Source of the DNA: Streptococcus urinalis 2285-97
GTDB lineage: Bacteria; Bacillota; Bacilli; Lactobacillales; Streptococcaceae
Length of the DNA stretch: 64,000 nt
Assembly: GCF_000188055.2 (NCBI RefSeq)
Contig: NZ_AEUZ02000001.1
Span: 1,936,001 to 2,000,000 of the forward strand
Reading direction: 5' to 3'
Position 1 is the first letter of the stretch. Every line of letters begins with the position of its first letter. A model generated the notes under the pieces. The model was not told the origin of the DNA and did no database searches. It saw only the letters and a list, made by a program, of their open reading frames with translations. Positions 27,768 through 36,135 of the stretch are shown piece by piece. The translations under genes were made by a program, and so were the position numbers.

Positions 27768-27922
27768 AAACAATTATTTTGTATCACAAAATACAATATA
27801 TATATGGTAACCACCTAGATATTTTTATCTACGTGGCGTACAACTCAAATAGCCTTTAGCCTCATAGATACAAACTTAACGTTTTACGTGTTTGCATCCA
27901 TGATACTTCATGTCTACAAACA

Positions 27923-27985
27923 CTATCTAAAGAAGCTAAAGTAATAACGCTTATTGGTTATTTGAGCCGTACTATGGTTTACCAT
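27923..27985 (-). CDS. Leader peptide (20 residues, Tyr/Phe-rich)
   Basis: ATG at 27983-27985 with a perfect AGGAGG seven bases upstream opens a 20-codon ORF ending ...NKRYYFSFFR, then TAG at 27923-27925. Five of the last seven residues are Tyr or Phe. The start codon lies within the closing helix of the leader fold and the aromatic codons lie in its inner helices. Ribosome stalling during aromatic amino acid shortage could therefore refold the RNA. Function is inferred from this layout. Confidence 0.6.
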   Translation of the reverse strand: MVNHSTAQITNKRYYFSFFR

Positions 27986-28024
27986 AATTGTACCTCCTGA
28001 TTTCTTTCATCTGATTTTTCTAAA

Positions 28025-28053
28025 ATTATAATGGTTTTTGGAGGCGATGTCAA
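28025..28053 (-). promoter_or_regulatory. Consensus promoter of the ABC importer leader
   Basis: On the minus strand TTGACA (complement of 28048-28053) and TATAAT (complement of 28025-28030) are separated by exactly 17 bases. Both hexamers are perfect. It fires into the leader ORF and structured RNA. Confidence 0.9.
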
Positions 28054-28120
28054 GGTGATTTGATTAATTTTTTGTTTTTTCTAAAATTTCTATATTATAT
28101 ACACAATTTAATAAAATCTT

Positions 28121-28519
28121 TTAAAAAGGTAACTCTTGGTCATCAAGAACCAAATCGGCTAAATCACTGATATTATTATTTTCACGCATTGCTCTTTGAG
28201 TACGTGATTCTAATAATTGAAAAGAATGGCAAAGGACTTCTGAAATATAATGTGTCTGATTTTCTTTTTCATATTTTCGTGTCCTTAATTCTCCATCGCA
28301 TGATAAAAGGCTACCTTTATTTGCATATGAGACTAAAGTTTCCGCTAACTTACCCCAAACAACAAGATTGATAAAATCAGTCTCTTTTTCACCAGTTTTT
28401 GTTTTATATCTTCTATTGACTGCAATTGTCGCACGACAAAATGATTTGTCATTTGTCGTTTTAATTAGCTCAGGTTGAGCTGTTAGTCGTCCAATTAATA
28501 TGGTATTCACTTGATACAT
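28121..28519 (-). CDS. ssbB: Competence-type single-stranded DNA-binding protein SsbB
   Basis: A 132-residue SSB with an OB fold. The C-terminal half (SFQLLESRTQRAMRENNNISDLADLVLDDQELPF) matches streptococcal SsbB/CilA, which protects incoming single-stranded DNA during transformation. ATG 28519 gives the usual MYxV...IGRLT start. No Shine-Dalgarno sequence or TACGAATA-type competence box lies immediately upstream, which is unusual for this gene. The next gene to the right is divergent and the region beyond is prophage, so the native promoter may have been displaced. Confidence 0.9.
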   Translation of the reverse strand: MYQVNTILIGRLTAQPELIKTTNDKSFCRATIAVNRRYKTKTGEKETDFINLVVWGKLAETLVSYANKGSLLSCDGELRTRKYEKENQTHYISEVLCHSFQLLESRTQRAMRENNNISDLADLVLDDQELPF

Positions 28520-28552
28520 TTTTTTCGAATTAACTAGTAAGGAGGTAAAAAT

Positions 28553-28765
28553 ATGGACATCAAAATGCAAGACCGTGGAAAAACCATGATTAATAAAGTT
28601 GGAGAATTATTAACAGAGAGGAAACAAATCAAAATAATGAAAATCTATTCTGGTTATGTGACAATAATAACCAGAGACTGTGAATGCGACGAATTTTTTC
28701 TATCACTCTGCAATTACATCTACGTTGGCTATTCGCCAGAGTATGATCTGTATTTGTATATTTAA
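28553..28765 (+). CDS. Unknown small protein at the prophage left end
   Basis: A 70-residue protein with a good AAGGAGG site seven bases before ATG 28553. Two Cys (DCECDEFF) and a Tyr-rich C-terminus are the only notable features. It is on the plus strand, opposite the neighbouring phage genes, as in the lysogenic-conversion or edge genes of many prophages. I do not recognise it. Confidence 0.5.
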   Translation: MDIKMQDRGKTMINKVGELLTERKQIKIMKIYSGYVTIITRDCECDEFFLSLCNYIYVGYSPEYDLYLYI

Positions 28766-28783
28766 AGTCTATTTAAACAGCAA

Positions 28784-29065
28784 TTATTCATATTTGCCAT
28801 TTAAACGGACGTAACCTTTGTATGAATAAATGTCATCATTTAGTTCAAAATCAAATCTAATTTTGACCATCTCTTTGCAATTAGCAGCATCCAGTATAAA
28901 AAATGTGTCACCAGTAGCTCGCATGGTTGCACGAATGTCATCTGTAAGAAATGTTAGTGGTTCTTTTAACGCAGACAACTCGTGGAAATCTCTCTCGAAT
29001 TGTCTATAATTACGACTGAAATAATCAAAATCTGGAAAATTATCGAATTTTTTTAAGTAGTTCAT
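28784..29065 (-). CDS. Unknown 93-residue protein downstream of the lysis genes
   Basis: A small, acidic and aromatic-rich protein (YLKKFDNFPDFDYFSRNYRQFERDFHEL...). It lies after the endolysin terminator, in the position where streptococcal prophages often carry an extra gene. It does not resemble paratox. No function can be assigned. Confidence 0.5.
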   Translation of the reverse strand: MNYLKKFDNFPDFDYFSRNYRQFERDFHELSALKEPLTFLTDDIRATMRATGDTFFILDAANCKEMVKIRFDFELNDDIYSYKGYVRLNGKYE

Positions 29066-29080
29066 AGACTTATTATAACA

Positions 29081-29112
29081 AAAAAAGACCCTCGAAATTA
29101 ATCGAGGGTTTA
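29081..29112 (-). terminator. Terminator after the endolysin gene
   Basis: ACCCTCGA and TCGAGGGT form an 8-bp stem with a six-base loop, followed by seven T on the minus strand. It marks the end of the late phage operon. Confidence 0.9.
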
Positions 29113-29116
29113 CTTT

Positions 29117-29659
29117 TTATTTAATTGTTCCGTAAATGTCTCCACCTTCGATTTTTGAAGCGACATAGCACTGCTTGCCGTTTCGTTCGAATGAAATCCA
29201 GTAAAATCCATCAGCATTCGCAGAACCTGTTATTTCAACTACTTCACCTTTGTTGAGACGACCTAAGATATTACCATTTGTACTTGCGGCGTCTCGGATA
29301 TTTAGGTTAACAATAGCTGTAAATTGTTTTTTAACTGCGATATCATTTCCTTTTACGAGTTTTGCAAGTCCTTCTTCAAACTCTTCTTTTAAATCAGTAA
29401 CAGCATTTTTTAATCGTGAATTTGTTGTATCAGTACCAAGTCCAGCAAATAAACGGCGATAGCTTGGTGCTTTTGTAGAGAATGTCTTCATTGGTATATT
29501 CTCATCAGTTCCTTCCTTGTACCACTCAGACACATATTTAACTTCTTCTTGATTGTGAAGGCCTGTGACCGTGTTAGTCAATGAATTATAAAGATATACT
29601 GCACCTTTTGCAAATTCACCGTCACCTTCTTTTATACTAAAAATAAAGCTTCCAAACAT
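29117..29659 (-). CDS. Internal translation product of the endolysin (C-terminal 180 residues)
   Basis: Within the endolysin frame, AAAAAAAGGAG followed by seven bases and ATG at 29657-29659 is a complete ribosome site at Met176. It lies exactly at the boundary between the catalytic domain and the rest. The product would hold the middle region and SH3b only. Endolysins such as Lys170 make wall-binding subunits this way; here it is predicted, not shown. Confidence 0.55.
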   Translation of the reverse strand: MFGSFIFSIKEGDGEFAKGAVYLYNSLTNTVTGLHNQEEVKYVSEWYKEGTDENIPMKTFSTKAPSYRRLFAGLGTDTTNSRLKNAVTDLKEEFEEGLAKLVKGNDIAVKKQFTAIVNLNIRDAASTNGNILGRLNKGEVVEITGSANADGFYWISFERNGKQCYVASKIEGGDIYGTIK

Positions 29660-30184
29660 TTTATTTCTCCTTTTTTTCTTAGTTTTAGTGGTTATTTCCA
29701 TTTTGGAAGTGACCGCTTTTTCATCTGGAAACATACGATACCAGCCAATCATCCAACCGATTGTATATCCAGTTTGTGCATCTATTAAAGCAGTACCACG
29801 CCAAATTCGTGACTTACGACGTGCTGGACCACCTATGTATAACGAGTCGTAATTTCCATCAACATTAGTTTCCATTGTCTCTAGTGTGTTACCGTCACAA
29901 TCCACAACTACTATTCCAGTATGTCCAAATACGTGTCCATTAGCTTGAATAACAAACACGTAGCCACGCTTAGGAAGACCTGCGGCAAATACTTCAAAAC
30001 CATTTGAAGATGCCTTAGAAAGCAAATCTATGGCATTTGTGTAAGACATATTTTTACCAGTAAATGTTCTTGCTGCTAAATCAGGAAAAACGACACACTG
30101 AGAACCATATGGATTCGTGTTGACGCTGAGTCGCTGACCTGATTTTGTCAGCGCCCAATTTGCGACATCTTGATTTGTTGCCAT
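29117..30184 (-). CDS. Phage endolysin (CHAP/amidase domain plus SH3b)
   Basis: A 355-residue cell-wall hydrolase. The N-terminal cysteine-peptidase-type domain has catalytic Cys30 in GSQCVVFPDLAA and the likely His88 in GHVFGHTGIVVVD. A middle region (about 176-255) is of unknown type. A C-terminal SH3b (VNLNIRDAASTNGNILGRLNKGEVVEI, about 293-345) should bind peptidoglycan. It cleaves the wall for release after the holin opens the membrane. An internal AAAGGAG seven bases before Met176 (ATG 29657-29659) suggests a second product. Confidence 0.88.
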   Translation of the reverse strand: MATNQDVANWALTKSGQRLSVNTNPYGSQCVVFPDLAARTFTGKNMSYTNAIDLLSKASSNGFEVFAAGLPKRGYVFVIQANGHVFGHTGIVVVDCDGNTLETMETNVDGNYDSLYIGGPARRKSRIWRGTALIDAQTGYTIGWMIGWYRMFPDEKAVTSKMEITTKTKKKRRNKMFGSFIFSIKEGDGEFAKGAVYLYNSLTNTVTGLHNQEEVKYVSEWYKEGTDENIPMKTFSTKAPSYRRLFAGLGTDTTNSRLKNAVTDLKEEFEEGLAKLVKGNDIAVKKQFTAIVNLNIRDAASTNGNILGRLNKGEVVEITGSANADGFYWISFERNGKQCYVASKIEGGDIYGTIK

Positions 30185-30193
30185 ACATGCCCC

Positions 30194-30532
30194 CTATCCA
30201 AATGTTTCGTCAGTATTGATTCCTTGAGATTGATTATTTACATTTAATTGTGCTGATGCCTTAGCTTGACCTAGTTGATCAGCTTGAGCTTTGTTAGCCA
30301 ACTTTTGATTTTGCATGATTTTTGTAGCTGTTTTTGCTTCATGAGTAAAATCATTATTTTTCCACCATGCAGCTAATGCAGTTGCTGTCGTAAAAACAAA
30401 AGAGATGAACTGGGTCATCTCTTCGTCTGAAAATGGTAACGTATTTTTTCCGGCCATAACAAGACCTTGGTTAATTAATGCGAGTACTAAAACGATAGTT
30501 CGTGTTAATGTTCCATTATCAATTTTTTTCAT
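30194..30532 (-). CDS. Phage holin (SPP1-type)
   Basis: A 112-residue protein starting MKKIDNGTLTRTIVLVLALINQGLVMAG, with two membrane segments (residues 10-27 and 42-58) and the block FTTATALAAWWKNNDFTHEA, typical of SPP1-type holins. It forms the membrane lesion that lets endolysin reach the wall. ATG 30532 with AAAGGA is chosen. It lies between the XhlA-like gene and the endolysin. Confidence 0.85.
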   Translation of the reverse strand: MKKIDNGTLTRTIVLVLALINQGLVMAGKNTLPFSDEEMTQFISFVFTTATALAAWWKNNDFTHEAKTATKIMQNQKLANKAQADQLGQAKASAQLNVNNQSQGINTDETFG

Positions 30533-30533
30533 A

Positions 30534-30857
30534 TTAGTAATCCTTTCTATTTTCAAGCACAGTAATTCGAGTTTCATGGTTATCAAGTCGACTGTCGTGA
30601 TCTACAACTTCTTTTTTGACTTCGTCTGATTGTTGTTTAGTCAAATCAAGGGTAATATTCAAAAGTTTTATCTGTTCGGTTAAAGGCTCGACTGTATCTC
30701 TCAACGCTTTGTTGTTTTGGTCATTAATCTTTTTGGCCATCCGGTTATCAGGCTCAACTACCAAATATTTGTAAATTGCGATTAAAAATCCAAAAATGAC
30801 TGTAATTGAGGCAACAACACTTGCAAAATCTGCCAAATTATCAAAAAAGATATCCAT
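30534..30857 (-). CDS. XhlA-like membrane/coiled-coil protein of the lysis cassette
   Basis: A 107-residue protein: one N-terminal membrane helix (ASVVASITVIFGFLIAIYKYL) and a long charged coiled coil (LTEQIKLLNITLDLTKQQSDEVKKEVVDHDSRLDNHETRITVLENR). This resembles XhlA-type holin partners but with the helix at the N-terminus. It lies two bases from the holin gene and probably assists lysis. Confidence 0.6.
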   Translation of the reverse strand: MDIFFDNLADFASVVASITVIFGFLIAIYKYLVVEPDNRMAKKINDQNNKALRDTVEPLTEQIKLLNITLDLTKQQSDEVKKEVVDHDSRLDNHETRITVLENRKDY

Positions 30858-30860
30858 AGG

Positions 30861-31013
30861 CTACACCTCAGTATCTGTAACCTTTTGACTCAATAATTCC
30901 AAAACACAGTCCCTTAAATTAAACAATTTTGGTACTTCCTCAAAAGTACAGATTCCATTTGCAACTCGACGATACCATACGTCAACAATTAAATAATCTT
31001 TAGTAAATTTCAT
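30861..31013 (-). CDS. Small phage protein (CD1375/XkdX-like)
   Basis: A 50-residue protein (MKFTKDYLIVDVWYRRVANGICTFEEVPKLFNLRDCVLELL...). The pattern 'hydrophobic strand, I/VxNG, TFEEVP' resembles the CD1375-type mini-proteins found between tail fibre and holin genes. ATG 31013 has AAGGAG seven bases upstream. Function unknown. Confidence 0.55.
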   Translation of the reverse strand: MKFTKDYLIVDVWYRRVANGICTFEEVPKLFNLRDCVLELLSQKVTDTEV

Positions 31014-31075
31014 AGTAATTTCTCCTTTTTTAAACATAAAAAATAGTGTAACGATTGTATTTAAAGCATGTTCCA

Positions 31076-31471
31076 TTAAACTGTACCTGAAGTCATCAAT
31101 GTCGAAGTAACCAATTCTGTTAATTCGACAACAGCTTTGTCGACTTTAGCCTGCATATCAATTGTTGCTTGTGTCATCTTAGCTATTGATGCATCAGCCT
31201 CTGTTATTTTTTTTGCTAAAGCTTCTTTATCAGCTTTAAGCAATTCAATGTCTTTAACAGACTCTAAAATTGCAAAATCAACAACATTTTCTTTTGCGAA
31301 TGTATCAAGTACCAATTTGATTAGTTCTTGATTATCTTTTTCTACGTAATCACCAATTAAAATTTGAGGTAAGTATGTTCCATCGTCAGCTTGCAGACGT
31401 ACATCAGTTTTGACAACAACGCCATCCTGATAAATACCATAAGGTTTTCCGATTACAGTCCATTGCTTCAT
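31076..31471 (-). CDS. Phage protein, DUF1366-like
   Basis: A 131-residue protein with a beta-rich N-terminal part (MKQWTVIGKPYGIYQDGVVVKTDVRLQADDGTYLPQILIGDYV) and a C-terminal coiled coil. It resembles the DUF1366 family found after tail-tip genes in streptococcal phages. ATG 31471 (GAAGG eight bases upstream) is preferred over the GTG at 31480. Function unknown, possibly a tail accessory protein. Confidence 0.6.
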   Translation of the reverse strand: MKQWTVIGKPYGIYQDGVVVKTDVRLQADDGTYLPQILIGDYVEKDNQELIKLVLDTFAKENVVDFAILESVKDIELLKADKEALAKKITEADASIAKMTQATIDMQAKVDKAVVELTELVTSTLMTSGTV

Positions 31472-31472
31472 T

Positions 31473-31607
31473 CTAGTCACCTTCCTTTTCTTCTCTCAAT
31501 TGATTAATTTCTGATTGCAAATGCTTTACTTGTGCTTCCAATGTTGCTTTATCAAGTGCAAGCTGTGCAATTTGTAAAGCTAAATTTGATTTGATTTGTT
31601 CGTCCAT
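31473..31607 (-). CDS. Short coiled-coil phage protein
   Basis: A 44-codon ORF starting MDEQIKSNLALQIAQLALDKATLEAQVKHL with AAGGAGA before the ATG. It is entirely heptad-like. Its end overlaps the ribosome site of the next gene (GAAGGTGACTAG). Position and translation signals support a real gene; function unknown. Confidence 0.6.
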   Translation of the reverse strand: MDEQIKSNLALQIAQLALDKATLEAQVKHLQSEINQLREEKEGD

Positions 31608-31620
31608 TATATTTCTCCTT

Positions 31621-34600
31621 CTATGAGATAACTGCTGCCCATGAGCCTACATTACCGATTCGATTAGCTATGTCTTTTAGTATATAACCCAAACGTTGGC
31701 CTTTAATATACATTTCATTAATGTACATTTCATCAACAGGATTCAGAGATGTTCCAATCATTGCTTTATACGTATCCTGATATGTCGTATTTGGTCTAAA
31801 AACATACTGGTTATTCAAACCATTAATATTTTCAAATACCCAGCCTCTATCACTAGAATTCGCTGAATGCGCAATTTTTAAAATATCTGATGAAATTTCA
31901 ATTCTGTCTACAACGCTGTCACCAGTTCCACTTCCACCAGCGTAGATATTGATGCCAGTAAAACCACCATCTAAATTATTTTCCGTTCGCAATCGATTAG
32001 TGCCAATTGATGTAATAGCAGCTGTCAAATTTGATTTTGTGCCGGAACCAATAATTCTATAATTGTTGTCATTGGGTTGAGTACCAGTACTGAATTTAAT
32101 AAATTGATTTGGTAAATCAGCAGTTACTCTTCTGATTGCTGGGTTATCATTGTACATTTCTGTTGTACCATTATTCAAATCAATCGACATCGCACCATTT
32201 AATGCGGTTAAAACGCCACCTTTAATAAGACCTCCAGAAATCTGACCTGAAGTAATGTTACTCGCATTTAAATTAATTACTGATATTTTATTTGCATCAA
32301 TGGTACCACCTATAATTTTATCAGCTGTCAAATCCTTAATCATTGCATTAGTAATAATACCGTTGTCAATTAATGTCTGACCGGTGATTTTAACATACTT
32401 ACCATCAATTTTTACTGTGCCATCGGTTAGATTGATTTGACTAAGGATTGAACCATTTGATGTTAAGTTTTTAACCGCCCAGCTATTGGATGTTTGGGTA
32501 ACTGTCGTTTGAATTGATGATATTTGATCGTCAAGTTCTTTTTTAGATTTGCTAAATGCTGATGATATTGTTCCTGTTTCTAACTTAACATTATCAAGCG
32601 CTAATATTGCATTTGATGAAAAACCATAACCGTAGATTAAAAATGAAAATGTCTTACTAAAATCACAGTTATCCTTGTTAAACGGAACTTTAACAGAGTA
32701 TCTGTTCCAAGATCCAGAAGTTATTAAGTTGACTGTAAATTGCCCGGCGTGGAAATTCGCTGTACCAGTCAATTTGTTAACATAATAAAAACCACCAAAT
32801 AATTTAGCACCGGATAGATCAGCATATGCATCAAACGAAAGAATAAAATCATCTGTTGAATCAGGAAAATCTGACATTATTGTTTTTCCTATTGATTGAT
32901 TTATTGCTTTCCAATTCCTTGATCCGTCAGATTCATTGAAAATTACAACATTATTTCGACCGGCAAACGAACCACTATATGAATGAAAAGATGTTACTGG
33001 ATTCGGAATTCCACCATTATAAGTCGACCAATATTTAGGACCTTGTGAATAAGTAACTCCACCAACAGTAAAAGATGTTTTATTTTCTAATAATTCAAAA
33101 TCAGCATTTAACAACAGATTATTTCCACCAACAGATAGATTTTGAACTGTTGTTACAAGTCCATCAGCAGTCTGTGTGACTGTCGATAACCTACCGTCAA
33201 TACTGCTTACTGACGATTGGATAGAGTCTACTCTTTGAATTGTAGTCGTTAAAGATATTCCCTGCTGACCAATTTGTTGAGTGTGACTATCTACTGTATC
33301 TTTTACTGTGTTGTATTTGATAGTTAATCCATCTGTGACAGCTTTGAGGTCTTCGGGAGCTTGAGACCACTCTGTGTTAAGATTGCCAGCGTATAAAGCA
33401 GGTAAAGCGATAGACACGCTGTTAACACTATCCCAATTCCTTCCGACAATTACTTCCTTTGGAATTTTTTCCGTATCGTCTTTTGGAGCTCTGAGAGTCC
33501 ATTTTATCCAATATCGTTTCCACTCATTCGTTAATGAGATATTTATGGACCCATCAGAACCGGTAGGTCTATCATTTACAACCCCTTGGGACGAAACCGA
33601 TTTTATTGTCGTGTTAGGTGCGTAAAAATAACAAGTCACATTATGACTGACAGCCGTTGATTTTGCGTAAAAAGAAACAATATACTCTAATTCGTCAGGA
33701 ACAATGCTCATTTTTTGTCTAAAAGCATCTTTGTAGCTACCAGATTGACCCAACGCTGAAACAACAGAACCACCCATGTATGTCTCTGAAGTCTTATTTG
33801 CTGATGTATAAGGTATATTGTCCATTGATTTTGTATTAACCAATAGGTTACGATTGCCTGAAAAAATCCCATCAACTAATCCTTCAACTCTCGTTATCTC
33901 ACGACTAAAACTATCTGATGTCTCTTTGACTTTGTTATCCGTAATGACAGTTGCTTTGCTAGTAATGAGTGACTCGATATTAGTCTGAGATAATCGTGTA
34001 CTAATCTCGTTAGCATTCTGCGTGATAGTCGTCTCAGCGCTAGACATTCGACCTGATAAGTTATTTACTGTTAACTGACTTGCTTTTGTGGCAATATCAT
34101 TTTTATTTTGAGTAACTTGTGTTTGTAGACTGCTGATCGTTCCATCGACAGATTGTTTATTTTCTGCAATGTGGGCTGTATTCTGATCGATAGTCTGCTT
34201 GTAGTTAGTTAATGTCTGAGTAATCTCATTATCTTTGTTAACTAATGCAGTGTAATCAGTTTGTAGACCTTTTACAGTTCCATCAATTTGAGTTAGTTGT
34301 TGAGATGTTGCAGAGTAATGTTCGCCTTCTGTTTTAGACAAAGCGGACATCTGATCAGTTAATTTTTTAGACTCACTAACTATGTTAGACAAGGCAACAC
34401 TCGCGGTATCCTTAGCAGCATCAGCTGTTGATTTAACTTGACTTATTAGCTCATCTTGACTGACATTTTTTGCAACAATTGCATTATATTGTTCTTCGTC
34501 TAGCGCCCCGTCTTTACCTTGATATGTATACTTTATATCGATAGTATCAGGAACATTTTTATCAGTATATGATAGTGTTGTTTTTGACCAAAGCACCTCT

Positions 34601-36135
34601 CCCTGACCGACAGCTGGCCTGCTATCTGACCAATTTACAGGTTGGGTTGATATTGATGTTGTCTTGCCATATGTGACTTTTCCTGACTCAATGCCATTCC
34701 CTTTTTCGCCGTCACTAACATTGATAAATGTTAACTCTTTGCTAAATGTAATTGCATCAGTGACATCAACCTCAAGCCTCAAATTTAACTTGCCATCTGT
34801 CAGCATGTCAGGCTTTATTGTCACTTCTAAGCCATTTGATAATAGTTGAGTGCCATTGTACCATCTTTGACCAATGACAGCAGCATCCAATCCATTCTTT
34901 TTAAAATTGAATGATACTATTGATGCCCCAGTGTTGTTTTTAAAAACTTGTCCGGCAGTTGTATTAAATGTAATATCATAACTTGCAGGTGTCTCAATAC
35001 TTTCTTGTAAAGCAAGACCTTGAGCAGAAATTTTGGATGATAATCGTTTGAAATTAGCAAATGAGACTTCATTTTCCTCAGTTAGTAAATCCCATACAAT
35101 TTTAACAACACGCAAAGTTCCCAAAAGCCCATATCTACCAACACCTTTATGATTCAAAATTACAGTATCTCCAATTTCAACATCAAAAGACCCTGCAACC
35201 TCAATGGTTTCTTTTGCATAACAATTGTTTTTTATCCATTTGTATGACTCAGACTCAAGTTTATCTAATGAATCAGTATCAAAATTTTGTTTCCAAACTA
35301 ACCATTTGTCATTAGATAATACACGAGTTGTTTCTTCGGCAGCAATAACAGCATAAATTCTGCCATCTTTTTGTTCAAATTCAACTCTACCATCATTATT
35401 TCTCCAGGTTTTTCCGCTATTGCCTAACCTCAACCCATCTTTTCCTGTTGGTTCAATAGCTGTTCTTATAGTTGTTGAATCAACCGATCTGCTAATGTTG
35501 TTAGTGTTATCAATATTGAGTTCTAAATCTCTTCTATTTCTACCAACACCTTGAATTTTTTCACCATCATTTGCTTTATAGATATTTAGAATTAGTTTGT
35601 CAAACTCACCATTTCTTTTTTGTCTAATTTCAAATTGACACTCACCATCAAAGTTATTGATTAGAGAGATGAGTCTTTTGTATTTCATCTCTTCACCTGT
35701 ATATTCAACAACTCTGCTGCTGCTTGCTAGTTCATTGACACCTATTTCAAAGTTAGCATATGGCAAAATCTCCATTGCTACTAAATGCTGTACAATAGTC
35801 CTTGATGGTTGTTTTTCATATGCTAAACAGTTCTCATTTAGCATTTCTAGATTGAAATAATCACCTAAAATGCTGATGGAATTGGTTTTGACATCTTCTT
35901 TGAATTTTACGATATTAAATCTATAAAATTTGCCTCTAAATCTAAATGCAAGATAGCCATTTTCTTTGATCCCCCACCATTCACCTGTTTCTTTTGAAAA
36001 TTCAAACTCAACATAATGAGTTGCCTCTTCAAAATATGATGATAATGATGCCTTTTTAATTTTGATAGCATTTAACAATTGATTGTCAGCAGTTGCTGTT
36101 TCAATCATATTCTTATCATAAAAAGTAATCTGCAC
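31621..36135 (-). CDS. Tail-tip / tail-spike protein (prophage endopeptidase-tail family)
   Basis: A 1504-residue protein. The N-terminal ~370 residues resemble the Tal/prophage-tail domain that caps siphophage tails (FYRFNIVKFKEDVKTNSISILGDYFNLEM...). Then follow Ig-like segments, long coiled-coil repeats (about 540-720), and two carbohydrate-binding-like beta modules containing NLLVNT and NNLLLNADFE. The C-terminus resembles a fibre (GSILSQINLTDGTVKIDGKYVKITGQTLIDNGIITNAMIKDLTADKIIGG), followed by a unique tip. It should contact the host cell wall. No hyaluronidase domain, common in S. pyogenes phages, is visible. Confidence 0.85.
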   Translation of the reverse strand: MQITFYDKNMIETATADNQLLNAIKIKKASLSSYFEEATHYVEFEFSKETGEWWGIKENGYLAFRFRGKFYRFNIVKFKEDVKTNSISILGDYFNLEMLNENCLAYEKQPSRTIVQHLVAMEILPYANFEIGVNELASSSRVVEYTGEEMKYKRLISLINNFDGECQFEIRQKRNGEFDKLILNIYKANDGEKIQGVGRNRRDLELNIDNTNNISRSVDSTTIRTAIEPTGKDGLRLGNSGKTWRNNDGRVEFEQKDGRIYAVIAAEETTRVLSNDKWLVWKQNFDTDSLDKLESESYKWIKNNCYAKETIEVAGSFDVEIGDTVILNHKGVGRYGLLGTLRVVKIVWDLLTEENEVSFANFKRLSSKISAQGLALQESIETPASYDITFNTTAGQVFKNNTGASIVSFNFKKNGLDAAVIGQRWYNGTQLLSNGLEVTIKPDMLTDGKLNLRLEVDVTDAITFSKELTFINVSDGEKGNGIESGKVTYGKTTSISTQPVNWSDSRPAVGQGEVLWSKTTLSYTDKNVPDTIDIKYTYQGKDGALDEEQYNAIVAKNVSQDELISQVKSTADAAKDTASVALSNIVSESKKLTDQMSALSKTEGEHYSATSQQLTQIDGTVKGLQTDYTALVNKDNEITQTLTNYKQTIDQNTAHIAENKQSVDGTISSLQTQVTQNKNDIATKASQLTVNNLSGRMSSAETTITQNANEISTRLSQTNIESLITSKATVITDNKVKETSDSFSREITRVEGLVDGIFSGNRNLLVNTKSMDNIPYTSANKTSETYMGGSVVSALGQSGSYKDAFRQKMSIVPDELEYIVSFYAKSTAVSHNVTCYFYAPNTTIKSVSSQGVVNDRPTGSDGSINISLTNEWKRYWIKWTLRAPKDDTEKIPKEVIVGRNWDSVNSVSIALPALYAGNLNTEWSQAPEDLKAVTDGLTIKYNTVKDTVDSHTQQIGQQGISLTTTIQRVDSIQSSVSSIDGRLSTVTQTADGLVTTVQNLSVGGNNLLLNADFELLENKTSFTVGGVTYSQGPKYWSTYNGGIPNPVTSFHSYSGSFAGRNNVVIFNESDGSRNWKAINQSIGKTIMSDFPDSTDDFILSFDAYADLSGAKLFGGFYYVNKLTGTANFHAGQFTVNLITSGSWNRYSVKVPFNKDNCDFSKTFSFLIYGYGFSSNAILALDNVKLETGTISSAFSKSKKELDDQISSIQTTVTQTSNSWAVKNLTSNGSILSQINLTDGTVKIDGKYVKITGQTLIDNGIITNAMIKDLTADKIIGGTIDANKISVINLNASNITSGQISGGLIKGGVLTALNGAMSIDLNNGTTEMYNDNPAIRRVTADLPNQFIKFSTGTQPNDNNYRIIGSGTKSNLTAAITSIGTNRLRTENNLDGGFTGINIYAGGSGTGDSVVDRIEISSDILKIAHSANSSDRGWVFENINGLNNQYVFRPNTTYQDTYKAMIGTSLNPVDEMYINEMYIKGQRLGYILKDIANRIGNVGSWAAVIS

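Larger units (their letters stand above)
27710..28018 (-). promoter_or_regulatory. Long attenuator-like leader RNA of the ABC importer operon
   Basis: The predicted transcript (start near 28018) folds into a branched structure (plus-strand positions). The closing helix pairs 27804-27812 with 27976-27985. A 17-bp helix, 27838-27854 with 27956-27972, has one mismatch and two G-U pairs that exist only in the minus-strand RNA. Inside are helices 27854-27860/27935-27941, 27865-27870/27924-27929, 27888-27894/27917-27923 and 27899-27902/27909-27912. A side hairpin lies at 27816-27831. A strong terminator lies between this domain and the first gene. The leader carries a short ORF. Confidence 0.65.

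Noticed and set aside
27800..27820. GGTGGTTACC in the leader resembles a T-box core
   Set aside because: The core has an extra base, lacks the GCG end, and no stem I with AGTA/GNTG elements or specifier loop is present. The leader ORF and different fold explain the region better.
28520..28536. TTCGAA just before ssbB as a competence (ComX) box
   Set aside because: It lies only a few bases before ATG, so it cannot act as a -10 element, and it lacks the full TACGAATA pattern.
28784..29065. Paratox or a phage-borne virulence toxin at the prophage end
   Set aside because: The sequence lacks the paratox pattern and no superantigen or DNase gene is found near the lysis genes.
31621..36135. Phage hyaluronidase
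   Set aside because: No hyaluronidase-like collagenous or catalytic segment is visible in the tail-tip protein, and no separate gene is present.
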